Shown piece after piece: positions 7,727 to 15,800 of a DNA stretch of 41,102 bases; the stretch's first letter is position 1, and every line of letters starts with the position of its first letter. The position numbers were made by a program, and so were the translations under genes. The notes under the pieces are model-generated. The model ran no database searches. It had not been told where the DNA came from and saw nothing but the letters and a program-made list of their open reading frames with translations. Source of the DNA: Patescibacteria group bacterium (GTDB lineage: Bacteria > Patescibacteriota > Minisyncoccia > Moranbacterales > UBA2206); contig JAUPKF010000007.1 in NCBI GenBank assembly GCA_030837625.1, forward strand, positions 1 to 41,102. The letters are read 5' to 3'.

Positions 7727-7906
7727 TTATTTGGTGGCGCGCTTGGAAGCGGTTTTGACGCATCTGGCGCAAACCTTTTTCTTTTGACCGTCAATTTTTT
7801 TGCTTTGCAAATTGATGGCGAATTTTCGAAGGGTTTTGACGTTGGAATGGCTGACCTTGTTTCCGGTTTGGGATCCGCGGCCGCAAACATCGCAGGTTCG
7901 AGACAT
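7727..7906 (-). CDS. rpmB: Ribosomal protein bL28
   Basis: L28 is a small structural protein of the 50S subunit. The 59-aa protein begins [22 protein letters not shown], the family signature, and retains a C..C (DVCGR) and C..C (VCARC) zinc-ribbon pair. I chose the ATG at 7906 because the family starts there; the longer frame to 7948 runs through the hairpin repeat. It stands alone on the minus strand. The same repeat family that precedes S10-cluster genes sits 9 nt upstream of its start, flipped with the gene. Confidence 0.95.
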   Translation of the reverse strand: MSRTCDVCGRGSQTGNKVSHSNVKTLRKFAINLQSKKIDGQKKKVCARCVKTASKRATK

Positions 7907-7915
7907 AGAAATAAT

Positions 7916-8010
7916 CCGATGCGAATCTACGAATGAAAGCGAATTCACGAATCTACGAATAGTTTTTAGGCTTTATTCGTAGATTCGAATGCATTCGTAG
8001 ATTCGAATCG
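7916..8010 (-). repeat. 'tacgaat' leader hairpin, rpmB copy
   Basis: Read on the minus strand, the 5' arm has CGAATCTACGAATG-CATTCGAATCTACGAAT words. The 3' arm contains the diagnostic TTCGTGAATTCG and ends ATCGG, 9 nt before the ATG. The asymmetric words occur in the same order relative to the gene as in the S10-cluster copies, so orientation follows the gene. Confidence 0.85.
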
Positions 8011-8014
8011 CGTA

Positions 8015-8043
8015 TTGATTTATTACGAAATATACGTTAACAT
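8015..8043 (+). promoter_or_regulatory. Candidate promoter of the M50 protease gene
   Basis: TTGATT (8015-8020) and TAACAT (8038-8043) with a 17-nt spacer, directly after the rpmB leader hairpin. Moderate match. Confidence 0.4.
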
Positions 8044-8113
8044 ACAAAAGTAATATTAGCAAGAAAACCCGCGAAAGCAGAGCGAATGCCAACTAATAGG
8101 AGCAAATAAAATT

Positions 8114-8803
8114 ATGTTGAACGAAGCAGTTTTAATAGTGTTTTTTATAGCTATTCTTTTATATTCGGTAATTATTCACGAAGTCTTTCACGGTGTGGCG
8201 GCTTTGTGGCTGGGGGATATGACGGCCAAGTACGCCGGCAGGCTTACCGCTAATCCTTTCAAACATTTGGATTTTTTTGGTTCGTTTATAGCGCCTCTTT
8301 TTATGTACCTGTCGCTTGGCTTCGCTTTCGGCTGGGCCAAGCCCGTTCCATATAACCCCTATAATTTGAAAGATCAGAAATGGGGACCGGCGCTGGTGGC
8401 TTTGGCGGGTCCCGGGATAAATATTGTCGTCGCCCTGGTTGCGGCCATTGCTGCCAGACTCATAAGTTTGCCGCTTGGCTTAAAAAGGGATATTATAAAC
8501 ACATTCAACGAATGGTCGGATGTCGCCGGAACGATAGCCGGAGCGCCGGGGGCGATATTTTACGAACTGTTGATAATGGTTGTTATTATAAATGTTTTTC
8601 TGGCCTTCTTTAACCTGATTCCCATTCCTCCGCTGGACGGATCCAAATTGTTGTTTTCTGTTTTACCGATCAAGGTTGAGACGCAAGCGATGCTGGAGCA
8701 ATTCGGTTTTGTGCTGCTTTTAGTTCTGATTTTGTTCTTTTCCGGACCATTGAGATTGTTTTTAGGATTGGCGCTGAATTCATTTCTAAGTATCGCCATT
8801 TGA
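8114..8803 (+). CDS. Site-2-protease-type M50 zinc metalloprotease
   Basis: An intramembrane metalloprotease of the compact bacterial S2P/YwhC type, which cleaves membrane-spanning substrates. The zinc motif HEVFH is at residues 22-26 in the first membrane helix. The second ligand motif is NLIPIPPLDGSKLL (167-180, Asp175). At 229 aa with about five or six hydrophobic segments it matches the minimal family with no PDZ domain. AGGAG at about 8098-8102 is a plausible ribosome site 11 nt before the ATG. The substrate is unknown. Its stop codon overlaps the -35 box of the following str-operon promoter. Confidence 0.9.
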   Translation: MLNEAVLIVFFIAILLYSVIIHEVFHGVAALWLGDMTAKYAGRLTANPFKHLDFFGSFIAPLFMYLSLGFAFGWAKPVPYNPYNLKDQKWGPALVALAGPGINIVVALVAAIAARLISLPLGLKRDIINTFNEWSDVAGTIAGAPGAIFYELLIMVVIINVFLAFFNLIPIPPLDGSKLLFSVLPIKVETQAMLEQFGFVLLLVLILFFSGPLRLFLGLALNSFLSIAI

Positions 8804-8828
8804 CATAATTTCAAATATTGTATAAGAT
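8800..8828 (+). promoter_or_regulatory. str operon (rpsL-rpsG-fusA) promoter
   Basis: TTGACA (8800-8805) and TAAGAT (8823-8828) with a 17-nt spacer. The -35 overlaps the stop codon of the M50 gene. The predicted start (about 8835) lies at the base of the hairpin at 8834-8859. The same TTGACA/TAAGAT pair drives the orphan at 22999. Confidence 0.8.
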
Positions 8829-8833
8829 AATTC

Positions 8834-8859
8834 CACTGGCCAAATCTGGCAGTGTTTTT
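8834..8859 (+). terminator. Terminator-like hairpin at the start of the rpsL leader
   Basis: CACTGGCCA (8834-8842) pairs with TGGCAGTG (8847-8854) with one bulge, followed by five T. It may terminate the M50 transcript. Because it starts at the predicted transcription start of the str operon, it may also cap or attenuate that mRNA. Confidence 0.65.
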
Positions 8860-8885
8860 GTTTAGCTCTACGAAAGTGGTTGCGA

Positions 8886-9040
8886 CCCCGCACCAAATTC
8901 CGAAGGAGATATTTTCTGAAAATATAGTTAATCTCTCGGAATCGCCTGCGGCTTAATTATTGCTAGTTGTAAATTTATTTTGTGAATTGGTGCGGGGCGC
9001 TCAATTTTGTTCCTGCTCACTACGTTCACAGACAAAATTG
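8886..9040 (+). repeat. Multi-stem leader element before rpsL (C family, copy 1)
   Basis: The outer stem is CCCCGCACCAA (8886-8896) with TTGGTGCGGGG (8987-8997), 11 perfect pairs. An inner stem pairs ATTCCGA with TCGGAAT and is followed by the conserved block GGAATCGCCTGCGGCTTA. A second hairpin pairs CAATTTTGT (9002-9010) with ACAAAATTG (9032-9040), ending 2 nt before the GTG start. Confidence 0.85.
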
Positions 9041-9042
9041 GC

Positions 9043-9462
9043 GTGCCGACAATCAACCAACTCAAACGAAGACCGCGCAAGTCAGGAGCGAAAAAATCGA
9101 AGTCCCCGGCTTTTAAGCATGTGTTTAACACTTTGAAAAACAAGCCGGTGTCCACCGGCAGTCCGTTCAAGCGGGGAGTTTGCATCAAGGTTTCCACCAC
9201 TACGCCGAAAAAACCGAACTCGGCTTTGCGAAAAATTGCCAGGGTCAAGCTGACCAATGGAATGGAAGTGACCGCTTACATCCCCGGCATTGGACACAAC
9301 CTTCAGGAACACTCTATCGTGATGATTCGGGGCGGCCGGGTAAAAGACCTTCCGGGAGTGCGGTATCACATAGTCCGAGGAGTGCTCGATAGCGCCGGAA
9401 CGGCCAATCGGAAACAGGGAAGAAGCAAATACGGAGCGAAAAGGGAGAAAAGTAAAGAGTAA
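9043..9462 (+). CDS. rpsL: Ribosomal protein uS12
   Basis: S12 sits at the decoding centre of the 30S subunit. I place the start at the GTG at 9043, giving [21 protein letters not shown], because uS12 proteins begin M-PTINQL. The upstream TTG frame at 9007 reads through the leader hairpin. The 139-aa protein holds the conserved [13 protein letters not shown] (decoding loop with the streptomycin-contact lysine) and [13 protein letters not shown] plus [15 protein letters not shown] short insertion ([23 protein letters not shown]) lengthens the N-terminal region. First gene of the str operon. Confidence 0.97.
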   Translation: MPTINQLKRRPRKSGAKKSKSPAFKHVFNTLKNKPVSTGSPFKRGVCIKVSTTTPKKPNSALRKIARVKLTNGMEVTAYIPGIGHNLQEHSIVMIRGGRVKDLPGVRYHIVRGVLDSAGTANRKQGRSKYGAKREKSKE

Positions 9463-9484
9463 ATTTATATTTAAGGCAGTATAA

Positions 9485-9637
9485 CCCCGCACCAATTCCG
9501 AAGGAAGCACCAGCTTTATGTGAATCTTTTGTCACGGAATCGCCTGCGGCTTAGTTTATAAGTAGTAGAAAATTTTGCGGGTGAATTGGAGCGGGGTGCT
9601 CATTTTTGTTCCCGCTCGTACCTCGCGGACAAAAATG
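9485..9637 (+). repeat. Multi-stem leader element before rpsG (C family, copy 2)
   Basis: CCCCGCACCAATTC (9485-9498) pairs with GAATTGGAGCGGGG (9583-9596) with one mismatch. The conserved block CGGAATCGCCTGCGGCTTAG is present at about 9536-9555. The last hairpin pairs CATTTTTGT (9601-9609) with ACAAAAATG (9629-9637), 2 nt before the ATG at 9640. The two arms of that last stem differ from the rpsL copy by a compensated A-T change. Confidence 0.85.
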
Positions 9638-9639
9638 GC

Positions 9640-10107
9640 ATGCCACGACGTAAACGAGTATACAAGAAAACAGCCAAAGTTGATCCGAAATACGGCAATT
9701 TGTTGGTGGGAAAATTTGTCGGCAACATTATGCTGGAAGGAAAGAGATCGACGGCGGAAAGAATAATTTATGACGCTTTTGACGCCATTCATTTGCGCAC
9801 CAAAAAGGGCGGACTAAATGTCTTTGAACAGGCTATTAAGAATGTTTCTCCCTTGGTTGAACTTAAATCACGAAGAGTGGGAGGCGCCAACTATCAGGTG
9901 CCGGTTCCGGTGGCGGGAGAAAGAAGAGTGACTTTGGCGATTCGCTGGATAAAGAAAGCCATGAATACCAAAAAAGGCAAAAAAACAGCCGAGAAACTGG
10001 CGGATGAACTTATCGACGCGTCCAACAAAACCGGAGTAGCCATCAAAAAAAGAGAAGATGTTCACCGGATGGCGGAAGCGAATAAGGCGTTCGCGCACTT
10101 CGCGTAA
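9640..10107 (+). CDS. rpsG: Ribosomal protein uS7
   Basis: S7 nucleates assembly of the 30S head and contacts E-site tRNA. The protein (155 aa) starts MPRRKRVYKKTAKVDPKYGN and carries the conserved FVGNIMLEGKRSTAERIIYDAF and ANYQVPVPVAGERRVTLAIRWI segments and the C-terminal KREDVHRMAEANKAFAHF helix. The ATG at 9640 fits the family start; the upstream frame is leader hairpin. The stop codon TAA is the first base triplet of the next intercistronic repeat. Confidence 0.97.
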   Translation: MPRRKRVYKKTAKVDPKYGNLLVGKFVGNIMLEGKRSTAERIIYDAFDAIHLRTKKGGLNVFEQAIKNVSPLVELKSRRVGGANYQVPVPVAGERRVTLAIRWIKKAMNTKKGKKTAEKLADELIDASNKTGVAIKKREDVHRMAEANKAFAHFA

Positions 10108-10108
10108 G

Positions 10109-10208
10109 TTACGAACTACGAAATAAGCGAACTACGAAAAACTTGAATAGGGAATTATAGGGATATCTTCTTTGATGTTTCGTAATTCGTCTATTTCGTA
10201 GTTCGTAA
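10109..10208 (+). repeat. 'gaactacgaaa' intercistronic hairpin before fusA (B family, copy 1)
   Basis: The left arm (10109-10140) starts TTACGAACTACGAAATAAGC. The right arm (10178-10208) ends TTTCGTAGTTCGTAA. About 28 of 31 positions are complementary. It starts immediately after the rpsG stop codon and ends 9 nt before the preferred fusA start. Confidence 0.9.
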
Positions 10209-10217
10209 ATGACAATT

Positions 10218-12308
10218 ATGCCGCGGCAGTATCCAATCGAAAAAACTAGAAATATAGGCATCATCGCTCATATTGACGCTGGGAAGACGACCACTACCGA
10301 GCGTGTTTTGTTTTATACCGGAATCACCCACAAGATCGGAGAAGTACATGAGGGAGCGGCGACGATGGACTGGATGGAGCAGGAGAAAGAGCGGGGAATA
10401 ACCATTACTTCGGCCGCGACGACTTGTTATTGGAAAGAGCATCAGATCAACATTATTGACACTCCGGGACACGTGGACTTTACGGTGGAAGTGGAGCGGT
10501 CGCTACGTGTTCTTGACGGAGGCGTGGTGGTTTTTGACGGCAAGGAAGGCGTGGAGCCGCAGTCGGAAACAGTTTGGCGCCAAGCCGACAAATACAGCGT
10601 TCCTCGAGTTTGCTTTATCAATAAAATTGACAAAGAAGGAGCGGATTTCTATTACGCCCTGAAAACCATTTGGGATCGATTGACTCCCAACGCGGTGGCG
10701 GTGCAGATTCCCATCGGCGAGCGGGGAGATTTCGCGGGCGTGGTGGATCTCATCAAAATGAAAGCCTATACTTTTTCCGGAGAGATGGGTGAAAAGGTGA
10801 TCGAAGGGGAAGTGCCGGCGGAACTTTTGGACAAAGCCAAAGAGTGGCGGGACAAAATGGTAGAAAAGGTTTCCGAAACGGATGATAAATTGATTGAAAA
10901 ATATTTAGGCGGCGAAGAAATCAGCGAGGCGGAATTGAAAGCCGCTATTCGAAAAGGAGTCATTGACACTACACTGGTGCCGGTTTTTACCGGAACGGCG
11001 CTTCGCAACAAGGGCGTGCAGCTGGTGCTGGACGCGGTGGTGGATTATCTGCCGTCGCCATTGGATGTGCCGGCAATCAAAGCCACTGATGTTAAAGATG
11101 AAACAAAAGAAGTGGAGGTTAAATATGAGGATAACGCGCCTTTTGCCGCTTTGGCTTTCAAGGTGGCGACCGATCCGTTCGTGGGTCAGCTGACTTTTTT
11201 CCGGGTTTATTCGGGAACGCTCAAAGCCGGATCGTATGTTCTTAATTCTTCCAAGGGAGAAAAAGAAAGAGTGGGCAGAATTTTGCAGATGCATTCCAAT
11301 CATCGGGAAGAAATAGATGAAATTTATACCGGCGGAATTGGGGCTTTGGTGGGAATGAAAAATACGACTACTGGAGATACACTTTGCGATCCGGATAAGC
11401 CGGTACTCTTGGAATCGATTACTTTTCCCGAGCCGGTTATTTCCATCGCGGTAGAGCCGAAAACTAAAGCTGACCAGGAGAAAATGGGGATGGCTCTTCG
11501 CAAACTGGCAGAAGAGGATCCGACTTTCAAGGTTAGGACTGACGAAGAAACTGCCCAGACGATTATTTCCGGAATGGGTGAGCTTCATTTGGATATTATT
11601 GTCGATCGGATGAAACGGGAATTTAAAGTCGAAGCTAATATCGGTCAGCCGCAGGTGGCTTATCGTGAAACAATCAAAGCCAAGGCGGAGGCCGAAGGAA
11701 AGTATATCAAGCAATCCGGCGGGCGCGGACAGTACGGCCATTGTTGGGTTAGAGTGGAGCCGCAAGAACCGGGAGCCGGATTTGAATTTGTGGATGAAAT
11801 CAAAGGCGGCGTCATTCCGCAGGAATATATCAAACCGATTGAAAAAGGAATCGAAGACGCGATGGATTCGGGCGTGGTGGCGGGATATCCGATGGTGGAT
11901 GTCAAAGCGACAGTGTATGACGGATCATTTCACGAGGTGGATTCTTCGGAGGCGGCTTTCCGTATCGCCGGCTCTATGGCGTTCAAAGAAGCGTCGCGCC
12001 GCGCCAACCCGATTATCTTGGAACCGATTATGAAAGTGGTGGTGACTACTCCGGAGAATTTTATGGGCGACGTTGTGGGAGATTTAAATTCCAAGCGGGG
12101 AATCATCCGCGAGATGAACGACCGCGGCGAAGGCAATGCCCGCGTCAAAGAAATTGAAGCGGAAGCGCCACTAGCCTCAATGTTCGGCTACGCGACCCAG
12201 CTTCGTTCTATGACCCAAGGCCGCGCCAACTACACGATGGAATTCGCCCATTACGCCGAAGTTCCAAAAAACGTGGCGGAAGAAATCACCAGTGGGGGGA
12301 AGAAATAA
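10218..12308 (+). CDS. fusA: Elongation factor G
   Basis: EF-G is the GTPase that translocates tRNA and mRNA on the ribosome and helps recycle it. From the ATG at 10218 the protein is 696 aa. GTPase motifs: AHIDAGKT (17-24), the switch region [17 protein letters not shown] (81-85) and NKID (135-138). Domains II-V are complete, including the domain IV stretch [20 protein letters not shown]. An ATG three codons upstream (10209) also fits, but [12 protein letters not shown] matches the usual M-ARQ-PLEKTRN start. The operon ends here: a purine-rich tail and a terminator follow, and tuf is absent from its usual place. Confidence 0.97.
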   Translation: MPRQYPIEKTRNIGIIAHIDAGKTTTTERVLFYTGITHKIGEVHEGAATMDWMEQEKERGITITSAATTCYWKEHQINIIDTPGHVDFTVEVERSLRVLDGGVVVFDGKEGVEPQSETVWRQADKYSVPRVCFINKIDKEGADFYYALKTIWDRLTPNAVAVQIPIGERGDFAGVVDLIKMKAYTFSGEMGEKVIEGEVPAELLDKAKEWRDKMVEKVSETDDKLIEKYLGGEEISEAELKAAIRKGVIDTTLVPVFTGTALRNKGVQLVLDAVVDYLPSPLDVPAIKATDVKDETKEVEVKYEDNAPFAALAFKVATDPFVGQLTFFRVYSGTLKAGSYVLNSSKGEKERVGRILQMHSNHREEIDEIYTGGIGALVGMKNTTTGDTLCDPDKPVLLESITFPEPVISIAVEPKTKADQEKMGMALRKLAEEDPTFKVRTDEETAQTIISGMGELHLDIIVDRMKREFKVEANIGQPQVAYRETIKAKAEAEGKYIKQSGGRGQYGHCWVRVEPQEPGAGFEFVDEIKGGVIPQEYIKPIEKGIEDAMDSGVVAGYPMVDVKATVYDGSFHEVDSSEAAFRIAGSMAFKEASRRANPIILEPIMKVVVTTPENFMGDVVGDLNSKRGIIREMNDRGEGNARVKEIEAEAPLASMFGYATQLRSMTQGRANYTMEFAHYAEVPKNVAEEITSGGKK

Positions 12309-12380
12309 GAAGAAAGAAGTGAGAAGAAAGAGGAAAGAAGGAAGAGGAAAGAGGAAAGAAGCAGGAAGTAAGAAGCAAAA
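12306..12380 (+). repeat. Purine-rich low-complexity tract after fusA
   Basis: About 75 nt of short repeats of GAAGAAAGA/GGAAAGA begin inside the fusA stop codon. There is no matching pyrimidine arm, so this is a one-armed relative of the word repeats seen elsewhere. Confidence 0.6.
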
Positions 12381-12398
12381 ATGTTATTTTGATAGGAG

Positions 12399-12429
12399 AG
12401 CAGTCTGGTCTATATCAGGCTGTTTTTTT
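12399..12429 (+). terminator. Terminator of the str operon
   Basis: CAGTCTG (12401-12407) pairs with CAGGCTG (12416-12422, one G-T pair) and is followed by seven T. Confidence 0.8.
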
Positions 12430-12701
12430 GTTTATGGTTGTTTCTGGTTAAATTAATTGGGTTGCATACAAGTTATCCACAGTTTTCCGTGAAAAAAGAG
12501 AATTACTTTTTTCAGATGAGAAACCAACATAAAATTTCGCCAAATAGTTCAATTCAAATAACGCCGAAAAATCCAAAGATTATTTTTTATGTCTCGGTAA
12601 TAAAATTGTGATAAAAAGGCTATAACAAAGCAAATATCTAGATATTTCGGAGTATTTTACGTTACCTATATACCGCGGGTGTTTTTTTTGCTATTTTTTA
12701 C
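12430..12701. other. AT-rich intergenic stretch, no gene seen
   Basis: Between the str terminator and the giant-gene promoter I see no coding region. It holds one perfect DnaA-box 9-mer (TTATCCACA, 12473-12481) and a weak dyad AAAAAAG/CTTTTTT near 12494-12516. Nothing else was recognised. Confidence 0.4.
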
Positions 12702-12730
12702 TTAACATAAAACAAAATTTGTGGTATAGT
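12702..12730 (+). promoter_or_regulatory. Promoter of the giant surface-protein operon
   Basis: TTAACA (12702-12707) and TATAGT (12725-12730) with a 17-nt spacer; predicted start about 12737. Confidence 0.75.
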
Positions 12731-12749
12731 TAAAGGGCTAGTAAGGGGT

Positions 12750-12782
12750 GAGGACAAGAGTTTTTCTCTTGCCCTCGTTTTT
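12750..12782 (+). terminator. Attenuator-like hairpin in the giant-gene leader
   Basis: GAGG-A-CAAGAG (12750-12760) pairs with CTCTTG-C-CCTC (12766-12776) around TTTTT, with one A-C mismatch, then a T run to 12782. It has the shape of an intrinsic terminator but lies downstream of the promoter and about 50 nt before the coding start, so it would act as an attenuator. Confidence 0.65.
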
Positions 12783-12832
12783 AATTTAAAAGCGAAAAAC
12801 AGTGTAAAAAAGAGCAAAAATACCGAAAAACA

Positions 12833-15800
12833 GTGAAAAGAAACCAAAAACAAAAAGAAAATTCTGTCAAAAAGGAAAAATCAATCTTCCAGAACGTTTT
12901 TGTCAGAAAAAAAATATTTACTTTGCCAGAAAAAGTTTTTCATTTGGACTCCGCGGAGCTTTTTGATGATTATTTGTCATGGGGAGTAGAGGATAAAAAG
13001 AAGCTTGGCCGGGAATACGGTCGGATTGCTTTCTGGGAAGGAATTTTCAACAAAATAAAGTCTTTTTCAAAAAGCATTTTGCTTTTTTCTTTCAAATCAG
13101 CTTATCGCTTGGTGATCTTCGTTTTGGTCTTGGTTTTGATTTACCAGTCTTTCCCGGGCGCGCTTTCCGCTCCGCAATCACGTGTTGTTACAACCAAGTC
13201 GGAATGGGATATGGGAGCGCTTACAGGCGTCACCTCAGACACTTCTCAAAATTCAATTCAGCTTAGTCCTAACGGCGGTTGGACGGAACGGGTTTTAGCT
13301 TCTCCTCGCGATACGATTTCCTATGGAAGCGCGTCTGTTATGGCGGGAAATTATCTTTATGTGATGCGGGGTTATTCCGACAAAGTTTTTTGGCGCTATG
13401 ACACGGTTAATAACAAGTGGGAAACAATGCCCGATCTTCCTCAGCCGGCTTATTATGGGGCGGATATGACTTTTATCCCCGGAGCTCAGGCGGGAACCGG
13501 AAAGATTTATGCGATTTTTGGCGGTTATTCCCAAAAGTTCTATGAATTTAATATCATAACCCAACAATGGACTCGTCTTCCCGATCTTAGCGATTCCACT
13601 TATACTGGTTCGGCTATTGAAAATGACGGAACGGATATCTATTTCTTGCGTGGCAATACCAGCACCGGCTTTTATAAATTTTTTGTAAATGCGAGTCGTC
13701 CCTATTGGAAGGACCTTTCCGCTGTGACAGCGAACGTCAACACAGGAGGCGATTTGGTTTATGGTCATGACGGGTATATGTATGTGACTCAAGGCAATAC
13801 GACTGTGAACTTTTATCGCTTCACGCTTCCGGCGGATGAAGAAGATATGGGTTCTTGGACAACTATGGCGAGTATCACCGCGACTTACACTTTTGCTGGC
13901 GAACAAAGGGGAGTGTATTGGGACAGCGGGACTGGATCGGCTAAGTATCTATATTTTTTGCGTTCCAATGGAAACACCACGATGCATCGTTATCAGATTA
14001 CTTGTGATGATGGCACGACAGGCTCCTGCGCCGGACAAAAAGATACTTGGTTAATCATTGCTGAAGCCGTGCCCGGCCCGGTCAATTATACTTCTTTGAC
14101 TTATAACGCGACAGATGGAAATTTTTACGCGGTTAGGGGGAATAATGGAGGTACGGCCACTGGAGATCTTTGGAAATTTGATCCGGATGGGACATTGGGT
14201 CAGCAGTGGCTTGGACTAAAAAATGTTCAAGATGGATCCGGAACGTTGCGGCCGGTCAACACCGGAAGCGATCTGATTTGGAACGGCGATACGTCTAGCA
14301 ACAAAGTTTACGCTATTTCCGGAGGAGCTACTTCTTATTTCAATCTCTTTGATACTGCTAACAATTTGTGGGCCACAAAAGCGGCGCCCTCGCCGGGAAT
14401 AACGGCTGACGTGACGGGAACATACAAAAAAAGCGCCACGCCGCTAACTGTTCCTGATTATCTGTATTTTCCTCGGGGAAACGCATCAAACACGATTTAC
14501 AGGTTTAACGAAGGTCTTCCTTCCGCGCCTAATCCGGTATGGGAAACGTTAAATCCGAGCGGACTGGGCAATATTGGCGTTGGCGGAGGCGTTATATACA
14601 ACGGATCTAAATTCTATGTTCTTCTGGGTGGAGCGTCTAATTATTTTTATGATTGTGGTGCTGATTTTTCCTCTTGTACGAGAGACAGTATTCCTGACTT
14701 GAGGGTAGATAATGTTAATTATTTTCCCTACACTGGAGCTAGAATGGTTTCTGCCGGGACATATTTTCCAGGAGACTCGAATAGTACTGACATATATGCC
14801 ACTATAGGAGATGGGGAAACCACTTTTCTCAAATATTCCGGCGGAGCTTGGAGCAAAATGGCTTCTACTCCCTTTACTCAATATTACGGAACGAGTTTAA
14901 CCTATTATGCGGGAAAAATATATGCTTTGGCTGGGTATTATAAAGATGAAATATGGGAATATGACATTTCTGCCGATAAATGGATAAAGATGCCTAATAA
15001 CCAAAAATATATTTATGGCCGTGGCCCATGGCAAGGCGCCAACATTGAATATGGTGGAAACAGCGCCATGCTTGCCACGATAGGAATGGGGCTTTCGGAT
15101 ATGTGGAAATTCGATATCGGAGCAACTAATTTTTCAACTACTCCCGGTACCTATGTAAGTGAAGTGATGGATCTTTCTAATGTAGGTGAATGGAGCGGTT
15201 TTAGCGCCCATATATTGAAGCCAGCTAATACAAATCTGACATTTGAAACCATGACGAGCTCGGACAATGTTAGTTGGCCGGGAAGCTGGAGCAGTGTTTC
15301 CAATATAAGTGAGTCTGGAGGGGTTTTTAGCGCCGACATTGATTCGGATGAGAATCGCTATGTAAAAGTAAGAATAACTCTCACTTCGTCCAACGGGGCA
15401 GATACGCCAACAGTCTATGATTATTCGGTTTCTTACACGGTTAGCGGGGTAAAGCCTCAAAATCCAAACAGTATCTCAGGATCATCCCAGCAAACCGGCG
15501 GTACGGCTCTAATATCGGGGATAGAAAATAGTTATACTTATGAACACCCATATTTTTCTTGGTTGGGGGCGACGCATAATGGTTCGGGAATTGCCGGTTA
15601 TTATGTTTGCTTTGACACTGATGAGAATTGTGTCGAGCCGGTAATTAATGGCGGCCATTGGTCGTTTCAATCCGGATTTACTTACACCGCGACCACTCCG
15701 CTTAAGACGGGAACTTATCATTTGAAAATCAAGACAAAAGACGGCAATGGAAATATCTCTGACGCAATTTGGGATGCCTTTACTTATCAATACGATGGAG

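Noticed and set aside
10905-11765. A 286-residue minus-strand frame inside fusA
   Set aside because: It lies wholly antisense to an intact EF-G and has no recognisable protein pattern; a shadow of the high-GC wobble of fusA.
12430-12832. Replication origin from the DnaA box and AT-rich DNA
   Set aside because: Only one box, and no dnaA, dnaN, rpmH or box cluster.
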